DNA from: Syntrophaceae bacterium
GTDB taxonomy: Bacteria > Desulfobacterota > SM23-61
Assembly: GCA_003154025.1 (NCBI GenBank)
Contig: PMCE01000236.1
Location: 4,160 to 9,438 of the forward strand
Reading direction: 5' to 3'
DNA: 5,279 nucleotides
In this document: positions 1-5,279 of the stretch, one piece after another
Layout: every line of letters starts with the position of its first letter
How positions within the stretch are numbered: the stretch's first letter is position 1
Notes under the pieces: generated by a model
Told to the model about the DNA's origin: nothing
What the model saw: only the letters and a program-made list of their open reading frames with translations
The model's database searches: none
Program-made: the position numbers and the translations under genes

Positions 1-99
1 GCTGGGGAATTTTCTCTCCGCCGCCCAGGAGTCCCCCGCAGCTGAAAAAATCAGGGTCAGAGCCGCCAGGAATATCAAAATCGTCTGCCTTCGGTTCAT
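1..99 (-). CDS. N-terminus of an exported protein, cut by the window edge
   Basis: The frame opens with ATG at 99-97 and stays open to base 1, giving 33 residues. The start is well supported: a perfect AGGAGG lies at 113-108, 8 nt upstream. The peptide is a classic Sec signal: MNRRQ (basic), a hydrophobic core of about residues 7-21 (ILIFLAALTLIFSAA), then GDSWA|AE, with probable cleavage after residue 26. The mature protein begins AERKFPS and is then lost. It lies 111 bases downstream of the acyl-CoA synthetase gene on the same strand. A periplasmic solute-binding protein would suit the context, but nothing in the visible residues identifies a family. It is not the missing ATP-grasp subunit, which would be cytoplasmic. 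Confidence 0.8.
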   Translation of the reverse strand, partial: MNRRQTILIFLAALTLIFSAAGDSWAAERKFPS

Positions 100-191
100 A
101 TTGCTTGCCTCCTATTGTATCTGGGGGTGACGTGGCGATCGGATATTTTCAAGCATGCGATCCAGAAAGGACCCGGAGTTCGCCACCGCCC

Positions 192-210
192 GCTTCCATC
201 CGCTGGAAAC
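192..210 (-). other. Small stem-loop directly after the acyl-CoA synthetase stop codon
   Basis: Read on the minus strand, GTTTCCA and TGGAAGC can pair as 7 bp (one G-T pair) around a 5-nt GCGGA loop. The stem abuts the TAG stop at 213-211. No T-run follows, so it is not a typical intrinsic terminator. It might protect the mRNA 3' end or be chance. The rest of the 100-210 gap shows only the ribosome binding site of the next gene. Confidence 0.25.
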
Positions 211-1623
211 CTAGGCTTTTTGCCTCATCTCCGCATATTGAACCAGGGTCCGCAGGGCCTGGACGCTTTTCTTCGTGTTCATGAAGAGGGGGATCCCGGC
301 CGCGCGAATGATCTGGTACCCTTCTTCGGCCAGGTTGCCGGCGATCCAGGAGATGACCATGGGCTTGTCCGTTTCCCGGTAAATCTCCACGATGTCCCTG
401 GCCATCTTCTTGGCTCTCTCCCCCGTGGACATGGTGATCATCAGGATGATGCTGTGGATGGACTTCTCCCGGACCATGGGACGGAGGAGCTTCTTGAAGT
501 ATTCCTGGTCTTTGGCCAGAAATTGGGAGAACATGGCCGTGGTATCCACGGGGTTCAGGGCGGAGCCGAAATAGGGCAGCAGCTTGAGGTATTCCTCCCG
601 CGTCGCACCCTGAAGTTCGGGGATTTCCAGCTCGCCCATTTCGCACTGATCGGCCATCAAACCCCCCGCTCCCCCGGAGGTGGAGAGAATGCCCACACTC
701 CTTCCTTTGGGATAGCGCCCCTGGGCCAGGACATTGCCGATTTCCAGAAGTTCATCGCCGTCCTGCACCCTTATGATCCCCAGACGTTTAAAGAGGGCCT
801 CCACTTCCGGATCGGGTCCGCACACGGCCCCGGTGTGGGCCTGGGCCGCTCTTTTCCCCATGGGGCTCCTTCCCACCCTCAGGGCTACGAGGGGTTTGCC
901 CGCCCGGCGGGCGGCCTCGGCCGCCTGGATGAATTTGGCCTCGTCGCGAAACCCTTCGCTGTAGTTGAGGATGACGCTGGTCTTGGGATCTTCGACGAGA
1001 TAGCGGATATAGTCCGCCGATTCCAGGGCCGCCTCGTTCCCGCTGCTGATCCAGTAACTGAACCCGATGCCCAGCTGCATGGCGTTGCTGAAGAGTGAGC
1101 CCCCCATGGCCCCGCTCTGGGTCACAAAAGCGATTTTCCCGGCCTGGAGCTGTTTCCTCTCCAGGGCCGGAGTGAAACTCAGGGTCGCTCCTTCATGGAG
1201 GTTGACCACCCCCTGGCAATTCGGCCCGCAGAGGATGAGGCCCGACCGCCGGGCCAGGTCCCGCAACTCCGCCTCCATCTCCACCCCTTTCCCCCCGATT
1301 TCGGCAAAACCGGAGGCGAAGACGATCACGGAGCGCACTTTCCGTTCGGCGCACTCCTTCACCGCGTCCAAGACGCTTTCCGCCGGCCGGCCGACGATGA
1401 CCGCGTCGATTTCCCCCGGAACCTGGGCCAGGGAAGGATAGCAGGTCAGGCCGGCGACGTCTTTGTATTTGGGGTTGATCGGGTAGATCTTGCCCGCGTA
1501 CTTATGCTGGAGAAGAAAGGCAATGGGTTTCCCCACCAGCTTGGTGGTATCCTGGGAAGCCCCTAAGACGGCAACACTCTTGGGATGCAAAAGAGCATCG
1601 AGCTTGGCATTGGACAAATTCAT
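211..1623 (-). CDS. ADP-forming acyl-CoA synthetase, alpha-subunit type (CoA-binding/ligase protein without ATP-grasp domain)
   Basis: The 470-residue cytoplasmic protein resembles the alpha part of NDP-forming acetyl/acyl-CoA synthetases (succinyl-CoA synthetase superfamily), which interconvert acyl-CoA + ADP + Pi with acid + CoA + ATP. In order: an N-terminal CoA-binding Rossmann domain (HPKSVAVLGAS at 13-23, YPINPKY at 47-53, LCGPNCQG at 131-138); a first ligase-CoA domain (VTQSGAMGG at 167-175, SSGNEA at 193-198, NYSEG at 220-224); the AHTGA motif at 262-266, whose His263 matches the phosphorylated active-site histidine of the family; and a C-terminal flavodoxin-like domain (about 305-465, STSGGAGG at 314-321). 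The ATP-grasp (beta) domain that makes fused forms about 700 residues long is absent, and no neighbour supplies it. ATG at 1623 is chosen because the family motif starts soon after; AGGAGGT at 1643-1637 lies 13 nt upstream, rather far. The upstream gap holds a possible promoter and palindrome. Confidence 0.9.
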   Translation of the reverse strand: MNLSNAKLDALLHPKSVAVLGASQDTTKLVGKPIAFLLQHKYAGKIYPINPKYKDVAGLTCYPSLAQVPGEIDAVIVGRPAESVLDAVKECAERKVRSVIVFASGFAEIGGKGVEMEAELRDLARRSGLILCGPNCQGVVNLHEGATLSFTPALERKQLQAGKIAFVTQSGAMGGSLFSNAMQLGIGFSYWISSGNEAALESADYIRYLVEDPKTSVILNYSEGFRDEAKFIQAAEAARRAGKPLVALRVGRSPMGKRAAQAHTGAVCGPDPEVEALFKRLGIIRVQDGDELLEIGNVLAQGRYPKGRSVGILSTSGGAGGLMADQCEMGELEIPELQGATREEYLKLLPYFGSALNPVDTTAMFSQFLAKDQEYFKKLLRPMVREKSIHSIILMITMSTGERAKKMARDIVEIYRETDKPMVISWIAGNLAEEGYQIIRAAGIPLFMNTKKSVQALRTLVQYAEMRQKA

Positions 1624-1666
1624 GGTTCTTTCTTTGACCTCCTGATGGAATGATCTTCAAGGTAAC

Positions 1667-1687
1667 GGCGTGATCGGGGATCACGCC
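1667..1687. promoter_or_regulatory. Perfect 9-bp-arm palindrome, candidate operator or 5'-UTR hairpin
   Basis: The arms GGCGTGATC (1667-1675) and GATCACGCC (1679-1687) are exact reverse complements around a 3-bp centre. The site lies 43-63 bases upstream of the acyl-CoA synthetase start. It covers the transcription start predicted from the candidate promoter at 1692-1721, a usual place for a repressor operator. As RNA it would form a strong hairpin, but no T-run follows on either strand, so an intrinsic terminator is unlikely. No regulator gene is in the window. Confidence 0.45.
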
Positions 1688-1691
1688 CTAC

Positions 1692-1721
1692 AGAATACCA
1701 GTTGAAGAGATTTCTTCTCAA
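1692..1721 (-). promoter_or_regulatory. Candidate sigma-70-like promoter for the acyl-CoA synthetase gene
   Basis: On the minus strand, TTGAGA (1721-1716, 5 of 6 to the -35 consensus) and TATTCT (1697-1692, 4 of 6 to the -10 consensus) are separated by 18 bases. Transcription would begin near 1685, inside the palindrome at 1667-1687, giving a leader of about 60 nt. The gap is AT-rich compared with its surroundings. This is a consensus match only and may be chance. Confidence 0.3.
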
Positions 1722-1736
1722 TCAGCTGAATTCGCC

Positions 1737-1778
1737 TAAAATTCGCAATTCCCAATTCGAAATCTGCAATCTGAAATC
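1737..1778 (-). repeat. Six tandem degenerate 7-nt units after the crotonase gene
   Basis: On the minus strand the 42 bases divide into GATTTCA, GATTGCA, GATTTCG, AATTGGG, AATTGCG and AATTTTA, six units of the form RATT followed by three variable bases. The array begins 4 nt after the TAA stop of the crotonase gene (1785-1783). A 7-nt period is not a codon multiple, so it is not a coding relic in a fixed frame. Its role is unknown. Similar 7-nt arrays occur in the next gap (2607-2700). Confidence 0.7.
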
Positions 1779-1782
1779 TTTA

Positions 1783-2583
1783 TTACCTTCCCTTATACTG
1801 GGGCTTTCTCTTTTCCCGGAATGCGGCCACTCCCTCCTTGTGGTCTTCGGAAGTGAGGGTGATGGTCTCACAGGCCGCAGCCACCTTCATCGCCGATTCC
1901 AGGTCCATCTCCAGCCCTTTGTACAGCTGCAGCTTTGACAAACGGAGAGCGATCGGGGGGCCGTCGGCGATGCGGCGGGCGAGGGCCATCGTTTCTTTCT
2001 CCAGATCCTCCGCGGGGACCAGCCGGTTCAGTAAACCGAAGCGCTCGGCGTCCTTGGCCTCCAGGAAATCTCCGGTGAAGAGCATCTCGGCAGCTTTGGG
2101 AATGCCGATGAGCCGGGGATAAAGCCAGGTGCCCCCCCAGCCCGGGAACAGCCCGATTCGGGTGAAAGCCACCATGAAGCGGGCCTTCTCGGATCCCAGG
2201 CGGAGGTCGCAGGCGCAGGCCAGGTCGAAGCCCCCGCCCACCGCGGGCCCGTTGACCATGGCGATGGTGGGCTTTTCCAGGCGCTGAAGCCCCAAAATGA
2301 TTCCCTGGATATTGCGGAAGCCGCGGCGAAACTCCTCGGCGCCCTTCGGCTTTCTCTCCCTCTCTTCCGCGGACATTCTCCCCACGTCGGCGCCGGCGCA
2401 AAAGGATTTCCCCGCGCCGGTGACCACCAGCACCCGGATCTCGTCATCCTGGTCCGCTTCCTGGAGCGCCTGGACGAACTCCGCCTCCATCTGTTGGTTG
2501 AAGGCATTCATCCGGTCCGGCCGGTTCATGGTCAAAAGGCCGATTCCTTCTTTTTTTTCGAGCAACAGAGTCTCAAAGGGCAT
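1783..2583 (-). CDS. Enoyl-CoA hydratase/isomerase (crotonase) family protein with altered active site
   Basis: The 266-residue protein aligns end to end with crotonases, which bind acyl-CoA and stabilise an enolate in an oxyanion hole. Visible signatures are MNRPDRMNAF (19-28), SFCAGAD (60-66, first oxyanion-hole segment), VNGPAVGGGFDLACACD (110-126, second segment), FPGWGGTW (146-153) and the C-terminal EGVAAFREKRKPQYK (250-264). By alignment from memory with rat mitochondrial enoyl-CoA hydratase, catalytic Glu144 corresponds to Asp120 and Glu164 to Phe140. Ordinary hydratase activity is therefore doubtful. The AFTRIGL...GGTW...PRLIG pattern recalls PaaG-type isomerases, but the Asp they carry before the GG is Gly148 here. 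The reaction (isomerase, decarboxylase, hydrolase or other) cannot be assigned. The ATG start has AAGGAG at 2595-2590, 6 nt upstream. A run of eight A occurs near codons 9-12. Confidence 0.92.
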   Translation of the reverse strand: MPFETLLLEKKEGIGLLTMNRPDRMNAFNQQMEAEFVQALQEADQDDEIRVLVVTGAGKSFCAGADVGRMSAEERERKPKGAEEFRRGFRNIQGIILGLQRLEKPTIAMVNGPAVGGGFDLACACDLRLGSEKARFMVAFTRIGLFPGWGGTWLYPRLIGIPKAAEMLFTGDFLEAKDAERFGLLNRLVPAEDLEKETMALARRIADGPPIALRLSKLQLYKGLEMDLESAMKVAAACETITLTSEDHKEGVAAFREKRKPQYKGR

Positions 2584-2605
2584 GTTTCTCTCCTTTTCCC
2601 TGAAT

Positions 2606-2671
2606 CCGCAAGTCGCAAGGCGCGAGGGCGCTAGGGGTTACGACTCACGACTTGCGCCTTGCGACGTGCGG
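2606..2671. repeat. Long imperfect inverted repeat built from 7-nt units, between receptor and crotonase genes
   Basis: The 18-nt arms at 2606-2623 and 2654-2671 are complementary except for one mismatch (2611 against 2666), around a 30-nt loop. Each side is made of 7-nt units. On the plus strand the left side reads CGCAAGT, CGCAAGG, CGCGAGG (2607-2627); the right side reads TTACGAC, TCACGAC, TTGCGCC, TTGCGAC (2638-2665). The RNA would form a strong hairpin between the stop of the receptor gene and the ribosome binding site of the crotonase gene. No T-run follows, so it is more likely an mRNA-stability element or mobile-repeat relic than an intrinsic terminator. Confidence 0.7.
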
Positions 2672-2679
2672 CTTTCTTC

Positions 2680-2700
2680 CCTGATTCCTGACTCCTGTTT
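2680..2700. repeat. Three 7-nt units at the receptor gene stop codon
   Basis: On the plus strand CCTGATT, CCTGACT and CCTGTTT follow one another at 2680-2700. The last unit runs into the TAA stop of the receptor gene (2701-2699). The array is short, but it shares the 7-nt period of the neighbouring inverted repeat and of the array at 1737-1778, with a different unit sequence. Confidence 0.5.
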
Positions 2701-3682
2701 ATTTCGGCTCTTTCCAAACGCCTTTTTCCTTCAAATATTTAATGGCCCCCGGATGGAAGGGGATATACTTTGTCGTGTACTCCGCGCCCCGGAACACGTT
2801 CTCCAAATTCCATTGCCGGGCCTGGGGGTGAATGGCGTCCCTTTCTTTCGGATGGTCGTAAATGGCCTTCATCATTTGATAGGCCAGATCTTCGCTCATC
2901 TCGGCCCGGCAGAAGATGGCGGTGACGATGCCCCGGGTCAGGGTATTGGTATCGATTCCTTGATACGTCTTGGCCGGGATGACCACTTGTACATAATAGG
3001 GATGGCTGGTCATCAACCGCTTCATCTCTTCCTCGCTGTAGGGGATGAGCTTGAGGGGGATCTGCCGGGCCAGGTCCAGGAGGCTGGCCACGGGATAGCC
3101 CGCGGAGATCACTCCCACGTCGACCGTTCCATCCTTGATGGCGGTGATCGACTCGGTGAAAGAGAGATAGGCGGGTTTGATATCTTCCAGCGTAAGGTTC
3201 CCGGCGATGCTTAATTCCACCTTGGAGGAGACCAGCGTCCCGCTTCCCGGGGAGCCCAGGGCAACTCTTTTCCCCTTGAAATCCGAGATGCTCTTGATGG
3301 GAGAATCCTTGCGCACAAACCAGTGCCGGTCGCTGGTATGCCCCAGGCAGATCAAACGAACCGCGCTCATATCCAGCTTCTTCTCCAGGGCCGCGTCGAT
3401 CACGTGGATGGAGACCAAACCCAAATCGATTTTTTTCCGCAGAAGGTAATGAAAGTTCTCTTCCGAGGCGGCGGTGGATTCGGCAATCACCCGGACTCCG
3501 GGTACATACCGGTTGTAGAGGTTGGCGAATCCGGCGCCGATGAAGTAAAAAGTCCCGCCCGGATTGCCGGTTCCCATGGAAATGTATTTTTTTTGGGCGG
3601 CGGCTTCTTCGGTTGCCGGGCCCAAGAAAAGGCTTCCCATGATTGCCAATCCAACGATGACGCGGATGAACGGCCTGTTCAT
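2699..3682 (-). CDS. TAXI-family TRAP transporter periplasmic solute receptor
   Basis: This 327-residue exported protein is a substrate-binding protein of the TAXI branch of TRAP transporters, which deliver organic acids to a membrane permease driven by an ion gradient. A signal peptide spans about residues 1-29 (MNRPFIRVIVGLAIMGSLFL, then ATEEAAA|QKK). The mature part begins with the family motif ISMGTGNPGGTFYFIG (34-49), then AESTAASEEN (67-76, the usual STGGS-x-x-N position), DFKGKRVALGSPGSG (134-148), DGTVDVGVISAGYP (184-197) and HPGAIKYLKEKG (310-321). Length is normal. ATG at 3682 follows an AGGAGG 6 nt upstream. A run of eight A lies at the end of the signal peptide (3594-3587). The partner permease is two genes upstream on the same strand. 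The ligand is not predictable; glutamate-type binding is known for one TAXI protein only. Confidence 0.95.
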   Translation of the reverse strand: MNRPFIRVIVGLAIMGSLFLGPATEEAAAQKKYISMGTGNPGGTFYFIGAGFANLYNRYVPGVRVIAESTAASEENFHYLLRKKIDLGLVSIHVIDAALEKKLDMSAVRLICLGHTSDRHWFVRKDSPIKSISDFKGKRVALGSPGSGTLVSSKVELSIAGNLTLEDIKPAYLSFTESITAIKDGTVDVGVISAGYPVASLLDLARQIPLKLIPYSEEEMKRLMTSHPYYVQVVIPAKTYQGIDTNTLTRGIVTAIFCRAEMSEDLAYQMMKAIYDHPKERDAIHPQARQWNLENVFRGAEYTTKYIPFHPGAIKYLKEKGVWKEPK

Positions 3683-3721
3683 GATCGCCTCCTTTGGTAA
3701 AGATCAGGGGTTGAAAGGGGT

Positions 3722-4162
3722 TTATTCTTCGGCTTCCTTGACCACCAGGGCAAACCCTTTGGGCAATTCCTTGGCAAAGACCGGCCACTTCTGAATCATC
3801 TCCTCCTTCGGCTCCAAGGCCAGGGGTTTTCCCTTTCTCTCCAGGAGGGGATAGGTGCCGGAGACCGGGTCCCCTTCCAGGGGAAAGATGGTGAGCTTGA
3901 ACCGAATCGTTTTCGACGATACATTCTGGATCCCCACTTCGTAGATTAACATGAGCCCGGATTCCGTATTGCCCATAGAAAAGCCGACCTTGGTAATCTT
4001 GGCGCTCGGGGGCACATCATAGGCAATCCCTTCTTTCCAGTCTTCGGGGGGTTGTCCCAATGCCGGGCTTCCGTTCAAAGTACCGAGTAACCCGAGCAGT
4101 CCCAGGAGAATTCCGATCAGAAGCCTCTTCCCCTTTCCTCTCCCTTCCCCTTTCATCCTCAT
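3722..4162 (-). CDS. Small exported protein of unknown function in a TRAP operon
   Basis: The 146-residue protein has a long basic N-region (MRMKGEGRGKGKR), a Leu/Gly-rich hydrophobic core (14-29) and a likely signal-peptidase site at SPALG|Q (residue 36). The mature part, about 110 residues, contains alternating hydrophobic stretches such as KITKVGFSMGN (55-65) and SGLMLIYEVGIQNVSSKTIRFKLTIF (68-93), suggesting a small beta-sandwich, with a charged C-terminus. No cysteine follows the signal, so it is not an evident lipoprotein. I recognise no family. ATG at 4162 has GAGGAGG 11 nt upstream and overlaps the TGA of the preceding 34-codon ORF. A second in-frame ATG at 4156 is possible. It sits between the permease and receptor genes, 39 bases before the latter, so a periplasmic accessory role in the same transport system is a reasonable inference. 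Confidence 0.8.
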   Translation of the reverse strand: MRMKGEGRGKGKRLLIGILLGLLGLLGTLNGSPALGQPPEDWKEGIAYDVPPSAKITKVGFSMGNTESGLMLIYEVGIQNVSSKTIRFKLTIFPLEGDPVSGTYPLLERKGKPLALEPKEEMIQKWPVFAKELPKGFALVVKEAEE

Positions 4163-4263
4163 GTTCTTCTTGGCCTCCTCTCCGAAAATGGTCTGCCGAG
4201 AGGATCTTGCTTCTCTCCCGGACCAGTCGGGAAAATTGAAACCGGAACGCTGCGGCGTATCAT
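4159..4263 (-). CDS. Possible 34-codon coupling ORF between permease and exported protein genes
   Basis: ATG at 4263-4261 overlaps the permease stop (ATGA), and the TGA stop at 4161-4159 overlaps the ATG of the next gene, again as ATGA. AAAGGAGG lies 3 nt before the start, closer than ideal. The peptide (MIRRSVPVSIFPTGPGEKQD, ending in FSERRPRRT) is basic, Pro/Arg-rich, without a membrane segment or recognisable motif. Its main role may be to carry ribosomes across the gap and couple translation of permease and exported protein, rather than to make a functional peptide. Chance is the alternative, since the same frame stays open further upstream inside the permease gene. Confidence 0.35.
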   Translation of the reverse strand: MIRRSVPVSIFPTGPGEKQDPLGRPFSERRPRRT

Positions 4264-5279
4264 GAGCCTCCTTTCATTTCCAGGGCAGGCCGCGTAAACC
4301 TCCGGTACAAATCCATGACCCACGTAGGCTTTTGCATGAAAGCAAGGCCCAAAAGGAGGGCAATCCCCAACAAGTCGGAAAACCACAACGGGCTGATCAG
4401 GGCAAGGGCCGCAAGGAAAAACAAAATCCGCTCGTAAATTCTGGCCGGGCGGAACATGTACCCTTGGATTCCGCAAGCCAGGGCATAGACGCCGATGAAA
4501 GCGGTGACCGCCGAAAGGATAATCTCGCCCAGGTCTCCTTTCAGGAGGAGGGAGTTATTATAGACGAACATGTAGGGAAGGATGTAGACTACCAACCCCA
4601 GACGGCAGGCCATCCAGGCGGTTTTCATCATATCTGCTCCGGCGATACCCGCCGCCACAAAGGCTCCGGGGGCCACCGGCGGGGTCAGGTCGGAAACGAG
4701 GGCAAAGAAGAAAATAAAGAGATGCGCCGCCAGGGGGTCCACTCCCATCTGGGTCAGCGCCGGGGCCACGAGGACGGCCAGGACCAGGTAGGAGACGATG
4801 ATGGGGAGACCCAGGCCCAGGATGAGGGATGCAATCATGGTGAGGAATAAGAGCCAGAACAGAGAATTTCCCGAAAGCTCGATGAGGATGGAGGAGATCT
4901 GTAATCCTAAACCCGTTAAGGTGATCATCCCGACCAGGATGTTGCAGGCCACGACGACCCCCGCGATGGGCAAAAATCCCAAGGCCCCACGTTCCAAGGC
5001 GCGCAGGATCTTCTTGAGACCCATGCGGCTGGATTTCCTCAGGTAGGAAGCCCCGACCACGGCGATGATCGACCAGAAGGCGGCCCGGCTTTCGGTGACG
5101 TGGGAATAGATGAGTAGATAGACCAGAACGGCGGGCGGGATGATGAAATGGAATCCCTCTTTGAACACCTCCCAGAATTTGGGGCACTCCTCTTTGGGCT
5201 GACCCTTCAAACCGTATTTAACCGCCTCGAAATCCACGATGAAAAAAATGGCCACGTAGTAGAGGACGGCCGAAAGGAC
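4260..5279 (-). CDS. TRAP transporter fused permease (4TM+12TM type), C-terminal part
   Basis: The frame is open from the window edge to TGA at 4262-4260 and gives the last 339 residues; the true start is outside. It matches the large fused TRAP permeases that pair with TAXI receptors and import carboxylates using an ion gradient. Diagnostic segments are VDFEAVKYGLKG (15-26), LGLGLPIIVSYLVLAVLVAPAL (about 153-174), PLAAHLFIFFFALVSDLTPPVAPGAF and AAGIAGADMMKTAW. The order and spacing fit the conserved C-terminal half of the DctM-like domain. About ten hydrophobic segments long enough to span the membrane are visible, followed by a short basic/polar tail (LYRRFTRPALEMKGGS). A GTG at 5255 could be read as a start but lies inside a conserved membrane segment, so I reject it. 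The receptor gene lies downstream on the same strand. Confidence 0.93.
   Translation of the reverse strand, partial: VLSAVLYYVAIFFIVDFEAVKYGLKGQPKEECPKFWEVFKEGFHFIIPPAVLVYLLIYSHVTESRAAFWSIIAVVGASYLRKSSRMGLKKILRALERGALGFLPIAGVVVACNILVGMITLTGLGLQISSILIELSGNSLFWLLFLTMIASLILGLGLPIIVSYLVLAVLVAPALTQMGVDPLAAHLFIFFFALVSDLTPPVAPGAFVAAGIAGADMMKTAWMACRLGLVVYILPYMFVYNNSLLLKGDLGEIILSAVTAFIGVYALACGIQGYMFRPARIYERILFFLAALALISPLWFSDLLGIALLLGLAFMQKPTWVMDLYRRFTRPALEMKGGS

Noticed and set aside
115..1098. A 327-codon open frame on the plus strand opposite the acyl-CoA synthetase gene
   Set aside because: It is antisense to a clearly conserved gene, rich in His, Gly and Pro with no recognisable motif, and lacks a convincing ribosome binding site. 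It reflects GC-rich codon use of the real gene.
1667..1687. Palindrome as an intrinsic terminator after the crotonase gene
   Set aside because: No T-run follows on either strand, and it lies nearly 100 bases past the crotonase stop but close to the next start, which fits a regulatory role better.
2606..2671. Inverted repeat as an insertion-sequence end or CRISPR repeat
   Set aside because: There is no transposase, no target duplication and no spacer-repeat alternation; the pairing comes from opposing arrays of 7-nt units.
2297..3214. A 305-codon open frame on the plus strand across the crotonase-receptor gap
   Set aside because: It runs antisense to two real genes and through the repeat-filled gap, with no family motif.
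2739..3788. A 349-codon minus-strand frame overlapping the receptor gene
   Set aside because: It is an alternative frame of the receptor gene; the product has Arg/Gly/Pro-rich composition, whereas the receptor frame shows full TAXI motifs, a signal peptide and a good ribosome binding site.
4332..4850. A 172-codon plus-strand frame inside the permease gene
   Set aside because: It is antisense to conserved membrane segments; the Gln/Gly/Asp/His-rich product is what antisense reading of hydrophobic codons gives.

Overview
The window is a compact bacterial gene cluster with every supported gene on the minus strand, so it reads right to left. It contains no RNA genes, insertion sequences or CRISPR arrays that I can see. 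Moderately high GC, strong AGGAGG-type ribosome binding sites, a TAXI-type TRAP transporter beside acyl-CoA enzymes, and short degenerate 7-nt repeats between genes together suggest an environmental anaerobe, perhaps a Desulfobacterota-like (deltaproteobacterial) lineage. That assignment is an inference; no marker gene is present.

Layout in transcription order. (1) 5279-4260: C-terminal 339 residues of a fused TRAP transporter permease, entering from the window edge. (2) 4263-4159: a 34-codon ORF joined by ATGA overlaps to the permease before it and the gene after it. (3) 4162-3722: a small exported protein of unknown function. (4) 3682-2699: a TAXI-family periplasmic solute receptor, the natural partner of the permease. 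(5) 2583-1783: a crotonase-fold (enoyl-CoA hydratase/isomerase) protein that lacks both usual catalytic glutamates. (6) 1623-211: an alpha-subunit-type ADP-forming acyl-CoA synthetase (CoA-binding plus ligase domains, no ATP-grasp). (7) 99-1: the first 33 residues of another exported protein, cut by the left edge.

The genes suggest a path in which the TAXI receptor captures a carboxylate in the periplasm, the fused permease imports it, and the CoA ligase and crotonase act on its CoA thioester in the cytoplasm. The substrate cannot be read from sequence. The ligase lacks its ATP-grasp partner here, so it needs one encoded elsewhere or outside the window.

The transporter genes are tightly packed or translationally coupled. 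The gaps on either side of the crotonase gene (115 and 159 bases) are different: both hold arrays of degenerate 7-nt units starting at or just after stop codons. One gap also forms a long inverted repeat. The other carries a possible promoter with a perfect 9-bp-arm palindrome over its predicted start point, so the acyl-CoA synthetase gene may have its own transcription control. No gene-free stretch exceeds 300 bases.
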